Source: Bacteroidota bacterium
GTDB taxonomy: Bacteria; Bacteroidota; Bacteroidia; Flavobacteriales; Flavobacteriaceae
Length of the DNA: 64,000 nt
NCBI GenBank assembly: GCA_018267095.1
Contig: JAFDZC010000006.1
Location: 248,001-312,000 of the forward strand
Direction: 5' to 3'
The notes under the pieces are model-generated. The model made no database searches, had not been told where the DNA came from, and was given only the letters and a program-made list of their open reading frames with translations. A program made the translations under genes and the position numbers. Each line of letters begins with the position of its first letter. Within the stretch, counting starts at the first letter, position 1. Below are positions 26,250 to 34,793 of the stretch, piece by piece.

Positions 26250-27587
26250 ATGTTTGATAATTTAAGCGAGAAGCTCGACAAAGCGTTTCACATTCTTAAA
26301 GGTCACGGAAAAATTACCGAGGTCAACGTAGCCGAAACCCTCAAAGAAGTGCGTCGTGCGCTTTTAGATGCCGACGTTAACTTTAAAATTGCCAAAGATT
26401 TTACCACGCGTGTCAAAGACAAAGCCATCGGTGAAAACGTTTTGACAACCCTACAACCGGGACAATTGTTGGTCAAATTGGTCAAAGATGAACTCACCGA
26501 ACTCATGGGCGGTGATGTTTCGGGTATCAATCTATCCGGAAATCCGACCGTGATTTTGATGTCGGGTTTGCAAGGTTCTGGTAAAACTACTTTCTCGGGC
26601 AAACTGGCTTTGTTTCTCAAAACCAAAAAGAACAAAAAACCTTTGCTTGTAGCTTGTGACGTTTATCGTCCGGCAGCGATCAATCAGTTGCATGTAGTAG
26701 GAGAGCAAATTGGTGTTCAGGTGTATTCAGAACCTGAGAATAAAAATCCGGTAGCCATCGCGCAGAATGCCATTAAATATGCCAAAGAAAACGGATTCAA
26801 TACCGTGATTGTCGATACGGCGGGGCGTTTGGCGGTGGATGAAGAAATGATGAACGAAATAGCCAACGTGCATCAAGCAATTCAACCGCAAGAAACGCTT
26901 TTTGTAGTCGATTCTATGACGGGTCAAGACGCCGTAAATACCGCCAAGGCTTTCAACGATCGTCTGAATTTTGACGGAGTAGTTTTGACCAAACTCGACG
27001 GAGATACACGTGGTGGGGCTGCGCTTTCAATTAAGTCTGTCGTTAATAAACCGATTAAGTTTGTAGGAACCGGCGAAAAAATGGAAGCCCTCGATGTGTT
27101 TTATCCATCGCGTATGGCCGATCGTATCCTCGGAATGGGTGACGTGGTTTCACTCGTTGAGCGTGCCCAAGAGCAATTCAACGAAGAAGAAGCGCGTAAA
27201 CTCCAAAAGAAAATTGCCAAAAACGAATTTGGTTTTGACGATTTCTTGCAACAAATTCAACAGGTCAAAAAAATGGGGAACATGAAAGATTTGGTTGGCA
27301 TGATTCCCGGCGCTTCAAAAGCGCTAAAAGATGTAGAAATTGAAGACGATGCCTTCAAACATATTGAAGCCATTATTTATTCGATGACACCACAAGAACG
27401 CAGCAAGCCGTCTATTATTGATATGAAACGAAAAACCCGTATCGCCAAAGGTTCAGGCCGCAAAATTGAAGAAGTCAACCAACTCATGAAACAATTCGAC
27501 CAAATGAGCAAAATGATGAAAATGATGCAAGGCCCGGGCGGAAAACAAATGATGAAAATGATGTCGGGTATGCGCGGCATGAATTAA
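26250..27587 (+). CDS. ffh: Signal recognition particle GTPase Ffh (SRP54)
   Basis: 445 residues. N domain 1-85, then the G domain with G1 GLQGSGKTT, G3 DTAGR and G4 TKLDGD, then the methionine-rich M domain (QMSKMMKMMQGPGGKQMMKMMSGMRGMN) that binds signal sequences and 4.5S RNA. It targets nascent membrane proteins to FtsY and SecYEG. It has its own -7 box and terminator and looks monocistronic. Confidence 0.98.
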   Translation: MFDNLSEKLDKAFHILKGHGKITEVNVAETLKEVRRALLDADVNFKIAKDFTTRVKDKAIGENVLTTLQPGQLLVKLVKDELTELMGGDVSGINLSGNPTVILMSGLQGSGKTTFSGKLALFLKTKKNKKPLLVACDVYRPAAINQLHVVGEQIGVQVYSEPENKNPVAIAQNAIKYAKENGFNTVIVDTAGRLAVDEEMMNEIANVHQAIQPQETLFVVDSMTGQDAVNTAKAFNDRLNFDGVVLTKLDGDTRGGAALSIKSVVNKPIKFVGTGEKMEALDVFYPSRMADRILGMGDVVSLVERAQEQFNEEEARKLQKKIAKNEFGFDDFLQQIQQVKKMGNMKDLVGMIPGASKALKDVEIEDDAFKHIEAIIYSMTPQERSKPSIIDMKRKTRIAKGSGRKIEEVNQLMKQFDQMSKMMKMMQGPGGKQMMKMMSGMRGMN

Positions 27588-27593
27588 AAATAC

Positions 27594-27621
27594 AAAGGCG
27601 TGATGATTCACGTCTTTTTTT
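27594..27621 (+). terminator. Intrinsic terminator of ffh
   Basis: Stem GGCGTGA/TCACGTC (one G-U pair), loop TGAT, followed by seven T. Confidence 0.85.
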
Positions 27622-27646
27622 ATGAATACAACTCAACAACTGAATT

Positions 27647-28528
27647 ATGCAATTACTTGACGGAAAGAAAACCTCAGAAGACATCAAACAAGAAATCAAA
27701 GCCGAAGTTGATGGAATGAAAGCCCGCGGTGAAAAAGTACCGCACTTGGCAGCGGTTTTGGTGGGCAACGATGGCGCCAGTTTAACTTATGTAGGCAGCA
27801 AGGTGCGCGCCTGTGAGCAAGTGGGTTTTGAATCGACACTTATCAAAATGCCCAGCACTACTTCTGAAACCGAATTACTCAAAAAAATTGAACAACTCAA
27901 CCAAGACAACAACATCGATGGATTTATCGTTCAGTTGCCTTTGCCCGAACAAATTGATACCCAAAAAGTGATTATGGCCATTGATCCAAGCAAAGATGTT
28001 GACGGTTTTCATCCGGAGAATTTCGGGAAAATGGCGTTGGATATGAGCACTTTTATTCCGGCGACTCCGTTTGGTATTTTGGAATTGCTCGAACGTTATG
28101 GCGTTGAAACCAAAGGCAAACACACCGTAGTGATTGGGAGAAGTCATATTGTTGGCCGTCCGATGAGTATTCTGATGGGACGCAAAGGTTTTCCGGGCAA
28201 TTCAACCGTAACCCTCACACATAGTTACACCAAAAATATTGCACAGATTACTACGCAAGCCGACATTATCATTACTGCTCTGGGCGTGCCGAATTATCTC
28301 AAGGCCGAAATGGTCAAAGACGATGCAGTCGTGATTGATGTTGGGATTACCCGTGTTGAAGATGTTACATCTGAAAAAGGCTATCGCATTACCGGCGATG
28401 TCGACTTTGAACATGTCAGCAAAAAAGCGTCACACATTACACCGGTTCCCGGTGGCGTGGGTCCGATGACCATTGCAATGTTGCTCAAAAACACCCTTTT
28501 GGCGCGCGAGCAAAGAAGACATCTTTAA
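27647..28528 (+). CDS. folD: Bifunctional methylenetetrahydrofolate dehydrogenase/cyclohydrolase
   Basis: 293 residues. Converts 5,10-methylene-THF to 10-formyl-THF through the methenyl form. Visible family motifs: the catalytic Lys in YVGSKVRACEQVGF, GFIVQLPLP, KDVDGFHPENFG, VVIGRSHIVGRPMSIL, HSYTKN, and the terminal TPVPGGVGPMTIAMLLKNTL. Its stop overlaps the stop of the convergent pseudouridine-synthase gene by 4 bp. Confidence 0.97.
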   Translation: MQLLDGKKTSEDIKQEIKAEVDGMKARGEKVPHLAAVLVGNDGASLTYVGSKVRACEQVGFESTLIKMPSTTSETELLKKIEQLNQDNNIDGFIVQLPLPEQIDTQKVIMAIDPSKDVDGFHPENFGKMALDMSTFIPATPFGILELLERYGVETKGKHTVVIGRSHIVGRPMSILMGRKGFPGNSTVTLTHSYTKNIAQITTQADIIITALGVPNYLKAEMVKDDAVVIDVGITRVEDVTSEKGYRITGDVDFEHVSKKASHITPVPGGVGPMTIAMLLKNTLLAREQRRHL

Positions 28529-29451
28529 TAATCACCTTTTTTTCGGTAGCGTGGATCAGTGGGTTTGATAAACTCAGCTTTGCGAACTGGTGAAGCTGAT
28601 TTTTGTTCTGGTTTTTCTTGCTTGGGTTTTTCTGAAAAACGCGGTTTGCTTGAGCGATCTTCGGTTTTTCTGAATGGTTTTTCAGCAGACTTAGCAGGTT
28701 TTGTTTTGGGTCTTTCCTCAAAACTCGCTTCTTGGGTTTTACTCGAAGGCTCGATGAGTTGCTGCAACTGTGTGATTTCGGGTGGAGTTAACTCGCGGTA
28801 TCTGCCCAGCGGAACATCCAAATGAATATTGATGATGCGCACGCGTTTGAGCGCTTTAACCTCGTAATCTAAATATTCGCACATCCGGCGAATTTGGCGG
28901 TTAAGCCCTTGCGTCAGGATGATTTTAAACACAAATTTACTCACGACTTCGACGTGGCATTTGCGGGTGACAGTGCCCAAAATCGGAATGCCGTCTGACA
29001 TGCGTTTGATGAATCGCTCGCTGATGGGTTTGTCAACAGTAACAATGTATTCTTTTTCGTGGTTGTTGCGTGCCCGCAGAATTTTATTGACAATATCGCC
29101 GTCGTTGGTCAAGAAAATCAGTCCTTCGCTGGCTTTGTCTAAACGCCCAATCGGGAAGATGCGAATTGGGTAGTTGATATAATCAATAATGTTGTTGCGG
29201 ACTTCTAAATTGGTGGTACACTCGATGCCGACGGGTTTGTTAAAAGCCAAATAAATGAGTTTTTCGCTGTTGTCGCGGATGAGTTTTCCGTCGATGCGCA
29301 CCTCGTCTTGAGGCGTAACTTTGGTGCCCATTTCAGGAACTTTTCCGTTGACAGTGACGCGACCGTTGGCGATGAGTTCGTCGGCTTCGCGGCGCGAACA
29401 ATAACCGGTTTCACCAATGTATTTGTTGAGTCTTTTGCTTTGATCTTCCAT
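28525..29451 (-). CDS. rluF: 23S rRNA pseudouridine synthase, RluF/RsuA family
   Basis: 308 residues. An N-terminal S4 domain (RLNKYIGETGYCSRREADELIANGRVTVNG), then the catalytic core with the active-site Asp in GRLDKASEGLIFLTNDGD, and the GLNRQIRRMCEYLDYEVKALKRVRI motif typical of RluF. It isomerises a uridine in 23S rRNA. After about residue 235 comes a 70-residue basic, low-complexity tail (K, P, E, R and S) common in Bacteroidota homologues and probably RNA-binding or disordered. The RluF assignment rather than RluB rests on overall motif similarity. Confidence 0.88.
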   Translation of the reverse strand: MEDQSKRLNKYIGETGYCSRREADELIANGRVTVNGKVPEMGTKVTPQDEVRIDGKLIRDNSEKLIYLAFNKPVGIECTTNLEVRNNIIDYINYPIRIFPIGRLDKASEGLIFLTNDGDIVNKILRARNNHEKEYIVTVDKPISERFIKRMSDGIPILGTVTRKCHVEVVSKFVFKIILTQGLNRQIRRMCEYLDYEVKALKRVRIINIHLDVPLGRYRELTPPEITQLQQLIEPSSKTQEASFEERPKTKPAKSAEKPFRKTEDRSSKPRFSEKPKQEKPEQKSASPVRKAEFIKPTDPRYRKKGDY

Positions 29452-29502
29452 GCGGTAAAATTAGCATTATATTTTGGAGCGAACAGCGCGCGTGCAAAAT
29501 TT

Positions 29503-29580
29503 CCCTAGCCCTGACAGCAGCGGCAGCCTTTGGGCGTTTTCTTTAAACGGCCAAAGCTAGAGCGAATGGCAGGATCAAGC
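29503..29580 (-). repeat. Intergenic repeat family R1, copy 1
   Basis: Read on the minus strand it has ATTCGCT near its start, a central CTTTGG...CCAAAG stem, and CCGCTGCTGTC near its end, bounded by GGGCTAGGG. The same order of blocks recurs at 39141-39210. It fills the gap before the rluF-like gene and touches the stop of the hydrolase gene. Confidence 0.65.
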
Positions 29581-30417
29581 TTCTAAAAACAAAAGAATTT
29601 TTTGGTATAATGCTTCGTCGTGTAAACTGTGTCCTAGGCCTTGCGTGGTGATGAGTTGCGCGTTTTTCCAGCTGTTGATGAGTTTTTGCGCTTCGGTGTA
29701 CAGCACCACAGAATCATCGGTATCGTGCACAACCAAACCCGGAAGTTCGACGTTTTTGAGGAAGTGTTTTCCGCTAAAAAACTCCAGCTCGAGCGAAAAT
29801 CTTTGGCGCGTGTATTCAATCATCTGTTTTTTGATCGAGGCATTGAGCCCAAGCATTTGAATGAAATTGTCGAGAATGATGCTAAAATCTGACGGAGCGC
29901 CGAGCAAAACCATTTTGTCAAAGCGATGCTGCGGGTAATAATATTGGTAAAAGGTTGAAGTGGCTCCGCCCAACGAATGCCCGATGATGTATTGCGGCTG
30001 GTATTTTTGTACCAAAACATCGACAAATGAAGCATATAGCGGAATGTTGAATTCGCGGCCCGACGAAAGACCGTGCGCCGGTGCATCCAGCGCTAAAATG
30101 CTATAACCCGATTTCTGCAAATGTGCGAGCAGTTTTTCCCAGCGCGCGGTGTTGCTTTCCCAACCGTGGACCAGTAAAACAGTGGTTGCATTGCCGGCCC
30201 AGTGATAGGTTTCAAAACTGTGACCGTTCTTTTGTAAAGTTTCGCGTTGCGCGGATTGTAAAATTTGCGGCAATTCATTGGCTTGTAATTGGCCTTTGCG
30301 CGGGTTGCTGAAGAGTTTGTACGCTAAATCAAATGCCTTTTGCGGCGCCCACAAACTCAAAAAATTGATGTAGCTGCCCACGGCTTTCGGAAGGATTTTT
30401 GCGATGATTTTTTTCAT
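29575..30417 (-). CDS. Alpha/beta hydrolase
   Basis: 280 residues. The nucleophile elbow is GHSLGGA; the acid is probably an Asp in VVHDTDDSVV, and the His is in GLGHSLHDE. The chain GNATTVLLVHGWESNTARWEKLLAHLQKSGYSILALDAPAHGLSSG is a classic oxyanion/lid region. The substrate is unknown. The gene follows the coiled-coil protein gene on the same strand, but a hairpin terminator sits immediately before its ATG. The 123-bp gap to rluF contains repeat R1. Confidence 0.92.
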   Translation of the reverse strand: MKKIIAKILPKAVGSYINFLSLWAPQKAFDLAYKLFSNPRKGQLQANELPQILQSAQRETLQKNGHSFETYHWAGNATTVLLVHGWESNTARWEKLLAHLQKSGYSILALDAPAHGLSSGREFNIPLYASFVDVLVQKYQPQYIIGHSLGGATSTFYQYYYPQHRFDKMVLLGAPSDFSIILDNFIQMLGLNASIKKQMIEYTRQRFSLELEFFSGKHFLKNVELPGLVVHDTDDSVVLYTEAQKLINSWKNAQLITTQGLGHSLHDEALYQKILLFLEA

Positions 30418-30444
30418 AAAAAAAGCCCCGGTTTTCCGAGGCTG
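30418..30444 (-). terminator. Terminator-like hairpin abutting the hydrolase start codon
   Basis: On the minus strand AGCC...GGCT with an inner CGG/CCG pairing and loop of four, then seven T running straight into the ATG at 30417. It ends the coiled-coil gene transcript and leaves no room for a promoter before the hydrolase. Confidence 0.7.
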
Positions 30445-30448
30445 TATC

Positions 30449-31228
30449 TTAAATCGTATCGAATACGGCTTTCATTTTTTCTCTTTCTTCTTCGGCCAAA
30501 CTGCTGTCTACCAAGATTCTTCCTGAATGCTCATCGGTGATGATTTTCTTTCTACCGGCAATTTCTACTTGGGTTTGCGGCGGAATAGTAAAAAACGATC
30601 CGGCTGATGCGCCACGCTCAATCGATACAACGGCTAAACCATTGCGCACGCTTCCGCGAATTCTTTTGTAAGCTTTTAATAAACGCTCGTCAATAAGCGC
30701 TTCATATTCTGCGGCTTTGCCCAACAAGAAGTTTTCTTCTTTTTCGGTTTCAGACATGATATCGCTGAGTTCGGCTTTTTTGTGTTTTAAGTGCGATTGT
30801 TTGGCTTCGAGTTTTTCTTTTGAAGTGGCAATAGACTCTTTTTTGTGCTCCATCGAAGCTTTGAGTTCTTTGATTTGTTTCTCGGCCAATTGAATTTCTA
30901 ATTCTTGAAACTCAATTTCTTTAGCCAAAGAGTTGAACTCTCGGTTGTTGCGAACGCTGTCTTGTTGTTTCGCGTATTTTTTGATGGCCGCTTGATGATC
31001 TTCAATAGCATTTTTCTTGGCTTTGATTTGATCTTCAATCAGTTCTAAATCTTTTTTGAGTTTGTCTTGGCGTGCAGTTAAACCGGCCACTTCATCTTCT
31101 AAATCTTCTACCTCCAACGGAAGTTCTCCTCGAACATTGGTGATTTCGTCTATGCGGGTGTGAATCAATTGCAAGTCGTAGAGGGCTCTTAATTTCTCTT
31201 CAACGTTTAATTCTTTAGTGTTCGCCAT
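30449..31228 (-). CDS. C4-type zinc-ribbon-family coiled-coil protein lacking the cysteines
   Basis: 259 residues. About residues 10-180 are a long coiled coil (heptads rich in E, K, L and I). The C-terminal segment GLAVVSIERGASAGSFFTIPPQTQVEIAGRKKIITDEHSGRILVD aligns by layout with the zinc-ribbon end of this family. The first CxxC position here reads GASA and the second DEHS, so no metal site remains. The Nif3-like gene lies 3 bp upstream on the same strand. The two families are neighbours in many bacteria. Exact role unknown. Confidence 0.88.
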   Translation of the reverse strand: MANTKELNVEEKLRALYDLQLIHTRIDEITNVRGELPLEVEDLEDEVAGLTARQDKLKKDLELIEDQIKAKKNAIEDHQAAIKKYAKQQDSVRNNREFNSLAKEIEFQELEIQLAEKQIKELKASMEHKKESIATSKEKLEAKQSHLKHKKAELSDIMSETEKEENFLLGKAAEYEALIDERLLKAYKRIRGSVRNGLAVVSIERGASAGSFFTIPPQTQVEIAGRKKIITDEHSGRILVDSSLAEEEREKMKAVFDTI

Positions 31229-31231
31229 AAT

Positions 31232-32326
31232 TTATAAGTACTTAACTGGATTTGTATTTTCTTCTGATAAAACGATGGCAAAATTAGGAATTTTTTTCAT
31301 AAGAAAATCAGCAATATAATTTTTTGTATAACGTTCGCTCTCAAAATGACCAATATCAGCCAAAAGCAACTGATTTTCAGCTTCATAAAAATTGTGATAC
31401 TTCAAATCAGCAGTGATCAAAGCATCGGCTCCTGCTTTTTTGGCAGCCGAAATCGCAAATGCACCCGAACCGCCCAATACCGCCACGCGCTGAATGAGTT
31501 TTCCGGTGAAGGTACTGTGTCGAATTCCCCCGGTTTGCATTTGGGTTTGCACGTTTTTGAGGAACGCTTCTTCGCTTATAGGCGGATTCAAGTTTCCGAT
31601 CATGCCCAAACCAATGTTTTGGTGTTGATTTTCAAGGCTGTAAATTTCATAAGCAACTTCTTCATACGGATGATTTTGAAACAGCGCTTTGAGGATTTTA
31701 TTTTCTAAGTGCTTTTCAAAAGTGACTTCGATTTTGATTTCATCGGCCTCGACAAATTCAAAGCGTTCGCCGAGTTCTGGGTTGCTGTACTCATTGCCCA
31801 TAAACGTGCCGATGCCTTTTGAGTTGAAACTGCAATTTTCATAATTGCCAATGTTTCCGGCGCCGGCTTCAAACAAAGCATTTCTGACTTTATCGGCATC
31901 TTCAGAAGGAGCATAAGTAACCAGTTTGCGAATGAACTGCTTTTTCGGAATCAAAATCTTGAGATGCTCAAGTCCGATGGCTTCGCCTAAAATGCGGTTC
32001 ACGCCATCGCGATGATTGTCAAGTGCTGTGTGCACTGCATAAATAGCGATATCATTTTTTATCGCTTTGAGCACGGCGCGTTCGACATAATTGGCTCCGG
32101 TAATTTTTTTGAGCCCTGAAAAAATAATCGGATGAAAACAAACCACGAGTTGACAATTCTTGCAGATGGCTTCGTCAATCACATTTTCAAGCGCGTCGTG
32201 ACAGACCAAAATTCCGCTGATTTCTTGCTCAGGATTTCCGACCAAAAGGCCAACATTGTCAAAGTCTTCGGCATAGGCCAAAGGCGCCATTTCTTCGAGA
32301 ACAGGCAATATTTCTTTAATTTTCAT
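31232..32326 (-). CDS. Nif3-like dinuclear metal-centre protein
   Basis: 364 residues, the long YqfO-type version with an inserted domain at about 125-240 (FIRKLVTYAPSEDADKVRNALFEAGAGNIGNYENCSF). Metal-binding motifs of the family: CFHPIIFSGLKKI and AVHTALDNHRDGVN near the start, and DIGHFESE near the end. The family forms hexameric rings; it is annotated as GTP cyclohydrolase I type 2 in some databases, but its real reaction is not settled. It is 9 bp after the preceding exported-protein gene and 3 bp before the coiled-coil gene. Confidence 0.95.
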   Translation of the reverse strand: MKIKEILPVLEEMAPLAYAEDFDNVGLLVGNPEQEISGILVCHDALENVIDEAICKNCQLVVCFHPIIFSGLKKITGANYVERAVLKAIKNDIAIYAVHTALDNHRDGVNRILGEAIGLEHLKILIPKKQFIRKLVTYAPSEDADKVRNALFEAGAGNIGNYENCSFNSKGIGTFMGNEYSNPELGERFEFVEADEIKIEVTFEKHLENKILKALFQNHPYEEVAYEIYSLENQHQNIGLGMIGNLNPPISEEAFLKNVQTQMQTGGIRHSTFTGKLIQRVAVLGGSGAFAISAAKKAGADALITADLKYHNFYEAENQLLLADIGHFESERYTKNYIADFLMKKIPNFAIVLSEENTNPVKYL

Positions 32327-32335
32327 CTGATTGAT

Positions 32336-32902
32336 TTAAGTTGACCACGAATTGAGGTTTTGTTTGACGGTCCAAACTCCATCATTTTTTTCAAAAAGCA
32401 AAACCGTACTGCTGTTGTGTTCGATGTTGCGGTAAAAAACAACTTTGACCAGCGCCAAATTTCCTTTGCTATAAATGAGTGGTTTGCCCACAATCAAAAG
32501 GCGTTGGTTGTTTAAGTTGAGTCTTTTGGAAATTTCTTGGTATTGATCAAGTGATACGCATTCTTTGACTTTGGATTTTATTTTGGCCGAATCGTTGGCA
32601 AAAATCGCATCGAGTTCTGAAGTCCAAAATCGCTCAGCTATATCAGTGTTGATTTTATTTCTGATTTCTTGCACAAAATCTTTGGGCAAACTGGTTTTTT
32701 GTGTCGCTTCAATGAGTTCTCCGGTGTTGTTGGCTTGGGTGCAATACAAATACAGCAATTGACTTCGGTTTTTGACCACCGGTTTTTCGTTTTTGTAGTA
32801 TTTCTCAAGGATGATGCGCAACAGTGTTGTCGGATCAGATTCTTGGGCCTGACTTGCCCAAAAACTTCCCAACAAGAACAATAGTAAACACAGTTTTTTC
32901 AT
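32336..32902 (-). CDS. Exported protein of unknown function
   Basis: 188 residues from the ATG at 32902, which gives the signal peptide MKKLCLLLFLLGSFWASQAQ; the in-frame ATG at 32959 adds 19 residues before it. The mature part is mixed alpha/beta (LLRIILEKYYKNEKPVVKNRSQLLYLYC, AERFWTSELDAIFANDSAKIKSKVKEC) and ends in strands (NLALVKVVFYRNIEHNSSTVLLFEKNDGVWTVKQNLNSW) like an NTF2-like or DUF4878-type fold. It is not assigned with confidence. First gene of a unit with the Nif3-like and coiled-coil genes. Confidence 0.75.
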   Translation of the reverse strand: MKKLCLLLFLLGSFWASQAQESDPTTLLRIILEKYYKNEKPVVKNRSQLLYLYCTQANNTGELIEATQKTSLPKDFVQEIRNKINTDIAERFWTSELDAIFANDSAKIKSKVKECVSLDQYQEISKRLNLNNQRLLIVGKPLIYSKGNLALVKVVFYRNIEHNSSTVLLFEKNDGVWTVKQNLNSWST

Positions 32903-32989
32903 TGAAGAATTTACTTTTTTTATACTACAAACCGCGAAACTTGCGACTGATTTTTTCATTTCAAAGATAAAATATTATACATTCGTGCT

Positions 32990-34009
32990 ATGATTTTTTT
33001 GAGAAAAATACTCTTTCCGTTGGCCGGTTTATATGCACTCATTACTGCGGTTAGGAATTTTTTATACGACAAAAATCTACTTACTTCACACCGTTATCCG
33101 CTGCCTATTATTGCGGTCGGAAATCTGAGCGTTGGCGGAACCGGTAAAAGCCCGCAAATTGAATATCTCATCCGATTACTCTCTGCTCAATACCAAGTAG
33201 CTGTGCTCAGTCGAGGCTACAAACGTCAAACCCAAGGTTTTGTCTTAGCCGATCAAACGGCCACTGCGGCTAGTTTGGGCGATGAACCGTATCAGTTTTA
33301 TCGCAAATTTCCGAACGTTCAAGTGGCGGTGGATGCCAACAGAAATCGCGGAATACAACAATTGTTGTCGCAAGCGCAAAAGCCTGATATTATTTTGCTC
33401 GATGACGCGTTTCAACACCGAAAAGTCAAGGCGGGTTTTTATATTTTGCTCACGGCTTATGGCGATTTGTTTTGTGATGATTATGTGCTTCCGGCAGGCA
33501 ATTTGCGCGAGCCCAGAAGCGGTGTTAAAAGAGCTGATTTAGTGGCGGTTACCAAATGCCCGACGGATTTGTCCGAGCGACAACAATTAGCGATTACAGC
33601 TAAATTGGGTGTTCGTGTTCCTGTTTTTTTCAGCAGTATTGCTTATGACGATGAAGTTTTTTCGGCTAATGGTTCTTTAAAAGTAAACGAGTTGCGTTCA
33701 AAGCCAAAATTACTTGTGGCCGGAATTGCTAAACCCGCTCCGTTTTTTGCATATTTGCAACACGAAAACGATGTCGTTCTTGAGTTTGCTGATCACCACA
33801 ATTTTACGACAGAAGATATCCAAAAAATAAAAAAACAAACCATTAACCGGGTCATCGTGACTACCGAAAAAGATTATGTGCGCTTAGCGCTTCATTTTCA
33901 AGATGAAGCATTGTATTATTTGCCCATTCGAACGTCTTTTTTGGCTGAAGCTTCTCGATTTGACCAATTGATTTTAGATTATGTTCGAACAAGTACAACA
34001 AACCGTTGA
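32990..34009 (+). CDS. lpxK: Tetraacyldisaccharide 4'-kinase (lipid A biosynthesis)
   Basis: 339 residues. It phosphorylates the 4' position of the lipid A precursor at the inner membrane. The Walker A variant is VGNLSVGGTGKSP, and later family motifs are VLSRGYKRQTQG, LGDEPYQF and ILLDDAFQHRKV. The N-terminus LRKILFPLAGLYALITAVRNFLYD is a membrane-associated helix. The gene overlaps the purine phosphorylase gene by 29 bp. A weak -7 box (TACATTCG) lies 10 nt before the ATG. Confidence 0.95.
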   Translation: MIFLRKILFPLAGLYALITAVRNFLYDKNLLTSHRYPLPIIAVGNLSVGGTGKSPQIEYLIRLLSAQYQVAVLSRGYKRQTQGFVLADQTATAASLGDEPYQFYRKFPNVQVAVDANRNRGIQQLLSQAQKPDIILLDDAFQHRKVKAGFYILLTAYGDLFCDDYVLPAGNLREPRSGVKRADLVAVTKCPTDLSERQQLAITAKLGVRVPVFFSSIAYDDEVFSANGSLKVNELRSKPKLLVAGIAKPAPFFAYLQHENDVVLEFADHHNFTTEDIQKIKKQTINRVIVTTEKDYVRLALHFQDEALYYLPIRTSFLAEASRFDQLILDYVRTSTTNR

Positions 34010-34793
34010 ATACATCAAAGCCAAAACCGGTCTCGCTCCTGAATATGGCGTCATTTTGGGGTCGGGACTCGGAAGTTTTACCGACGATATTCAAATTACT
34101 CATACTTTACCTTACAGCGAAATTCCGAATTTTCCGGTTTCGACGGTTCAAGGACACAAAGGCGCTTTAGTTTTTGGAACCATTGGCGGCAAACAAGTTG
34201 TGGCCATGCAAGGAAGATTTCATTTTTATGAAGGCTATTCGATGAAAGAAGTCACTTTTCCGGTGCGCGTGATGAAACATTTGGGGGTAAGCAAACTGGT
34301 GGTTTCAAATGCTTCGGGAGGCGTAAAAGATTCGTACCAAGTAGGTTCGATTGTTTTGATTCACGATCACATCAATTTGTTCCCCGAACATCCGTTGCGC
34401 GGTAAAAACGACGAGCGCTTCGGACCGAGATTTCTCAACATGAGCGAACCCTACAGCAAACCGATGATAACCAAAGCTAAAGCCTTAGCCAAAGAATTGG
34501 GTATTGAAGTTCAAGACGGAGTGTACCTCGGTTTACAAGGTCCTACTTTTGAGACTATTTCAGAATATCGCATGGTAAAAATTCTTGGCGCTGATTGCGT
34601 GGGTATGTCGACTGTTCCCGAAGTAATTGTGGCGCGTCATATGGATATGGAAACCTTCGGAATTTCGGTCATTACCGATATGGGCAACGAAGACAACATC
34701 GAAACCGTCAGCCACGAAGAAGTACTCGAAGCCGCACGAAAGGCCGAACCGCATGTGCGCAGCCTGATCAAATCACTGATTCAATCGTATTAA
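33981..34793 (+). CDS. punA: Purine-nucleoside phosphorylase
   Basis: 270 residues of the trimeric PNP family. Motifs: GVILGSGLGSF (phosphate site), VQGHKGALVFG, MQGRFHFYEGYSM, LVVSNASGGV, LQGPTFETISEYRM and GMSTVPEVIVARH, and the substrate-binding VITDMGN. It splits purine nucleosides with phosphate for salvage. The start lies 29 bp inside lpxK, which suggests translational coupling. Its stop overlaps the stop of the convergent histidine-kinase gene. Confidence 0.96.
   Translation: MFEQVQQTVEYIKAKTGLAPEYGVILGSGLGSFTDDIQITHTLPYSEIPNFPVSTVQGHKGALVFGTIGGKQVVAMQGRFHFYEGYSMKEVTFPVRVMKHLGVSKLVVSNASGGVKDSYQVGSIVLIHDHINLFPEHPLRGKNDERFGPRFLNMSEPYSKPMITKAKALAKELGIEVQDGVYLGLQGPTFETISEYRMVKILGADCVGMSTVPEVIVARHMDMETFGISVITDMGNEDNIETVSHEEVLEAARKAEPHVRSLIKSLIQSY

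Noticed and set aside
28525-28528. 4-bp overlap of convergent folD and rluF-like genes as a sign of coupling
   Set aside because: Overlapping stop codons of convergent genes are common in compact genomes; no terminator or other feature suggests regulation.
30081-30311. Plus-strand open frames inside the hydrolase gene
   Set aside because: They are antisense shadows of a clear alpha/beta hydrolase frame, without a start signal or domain.
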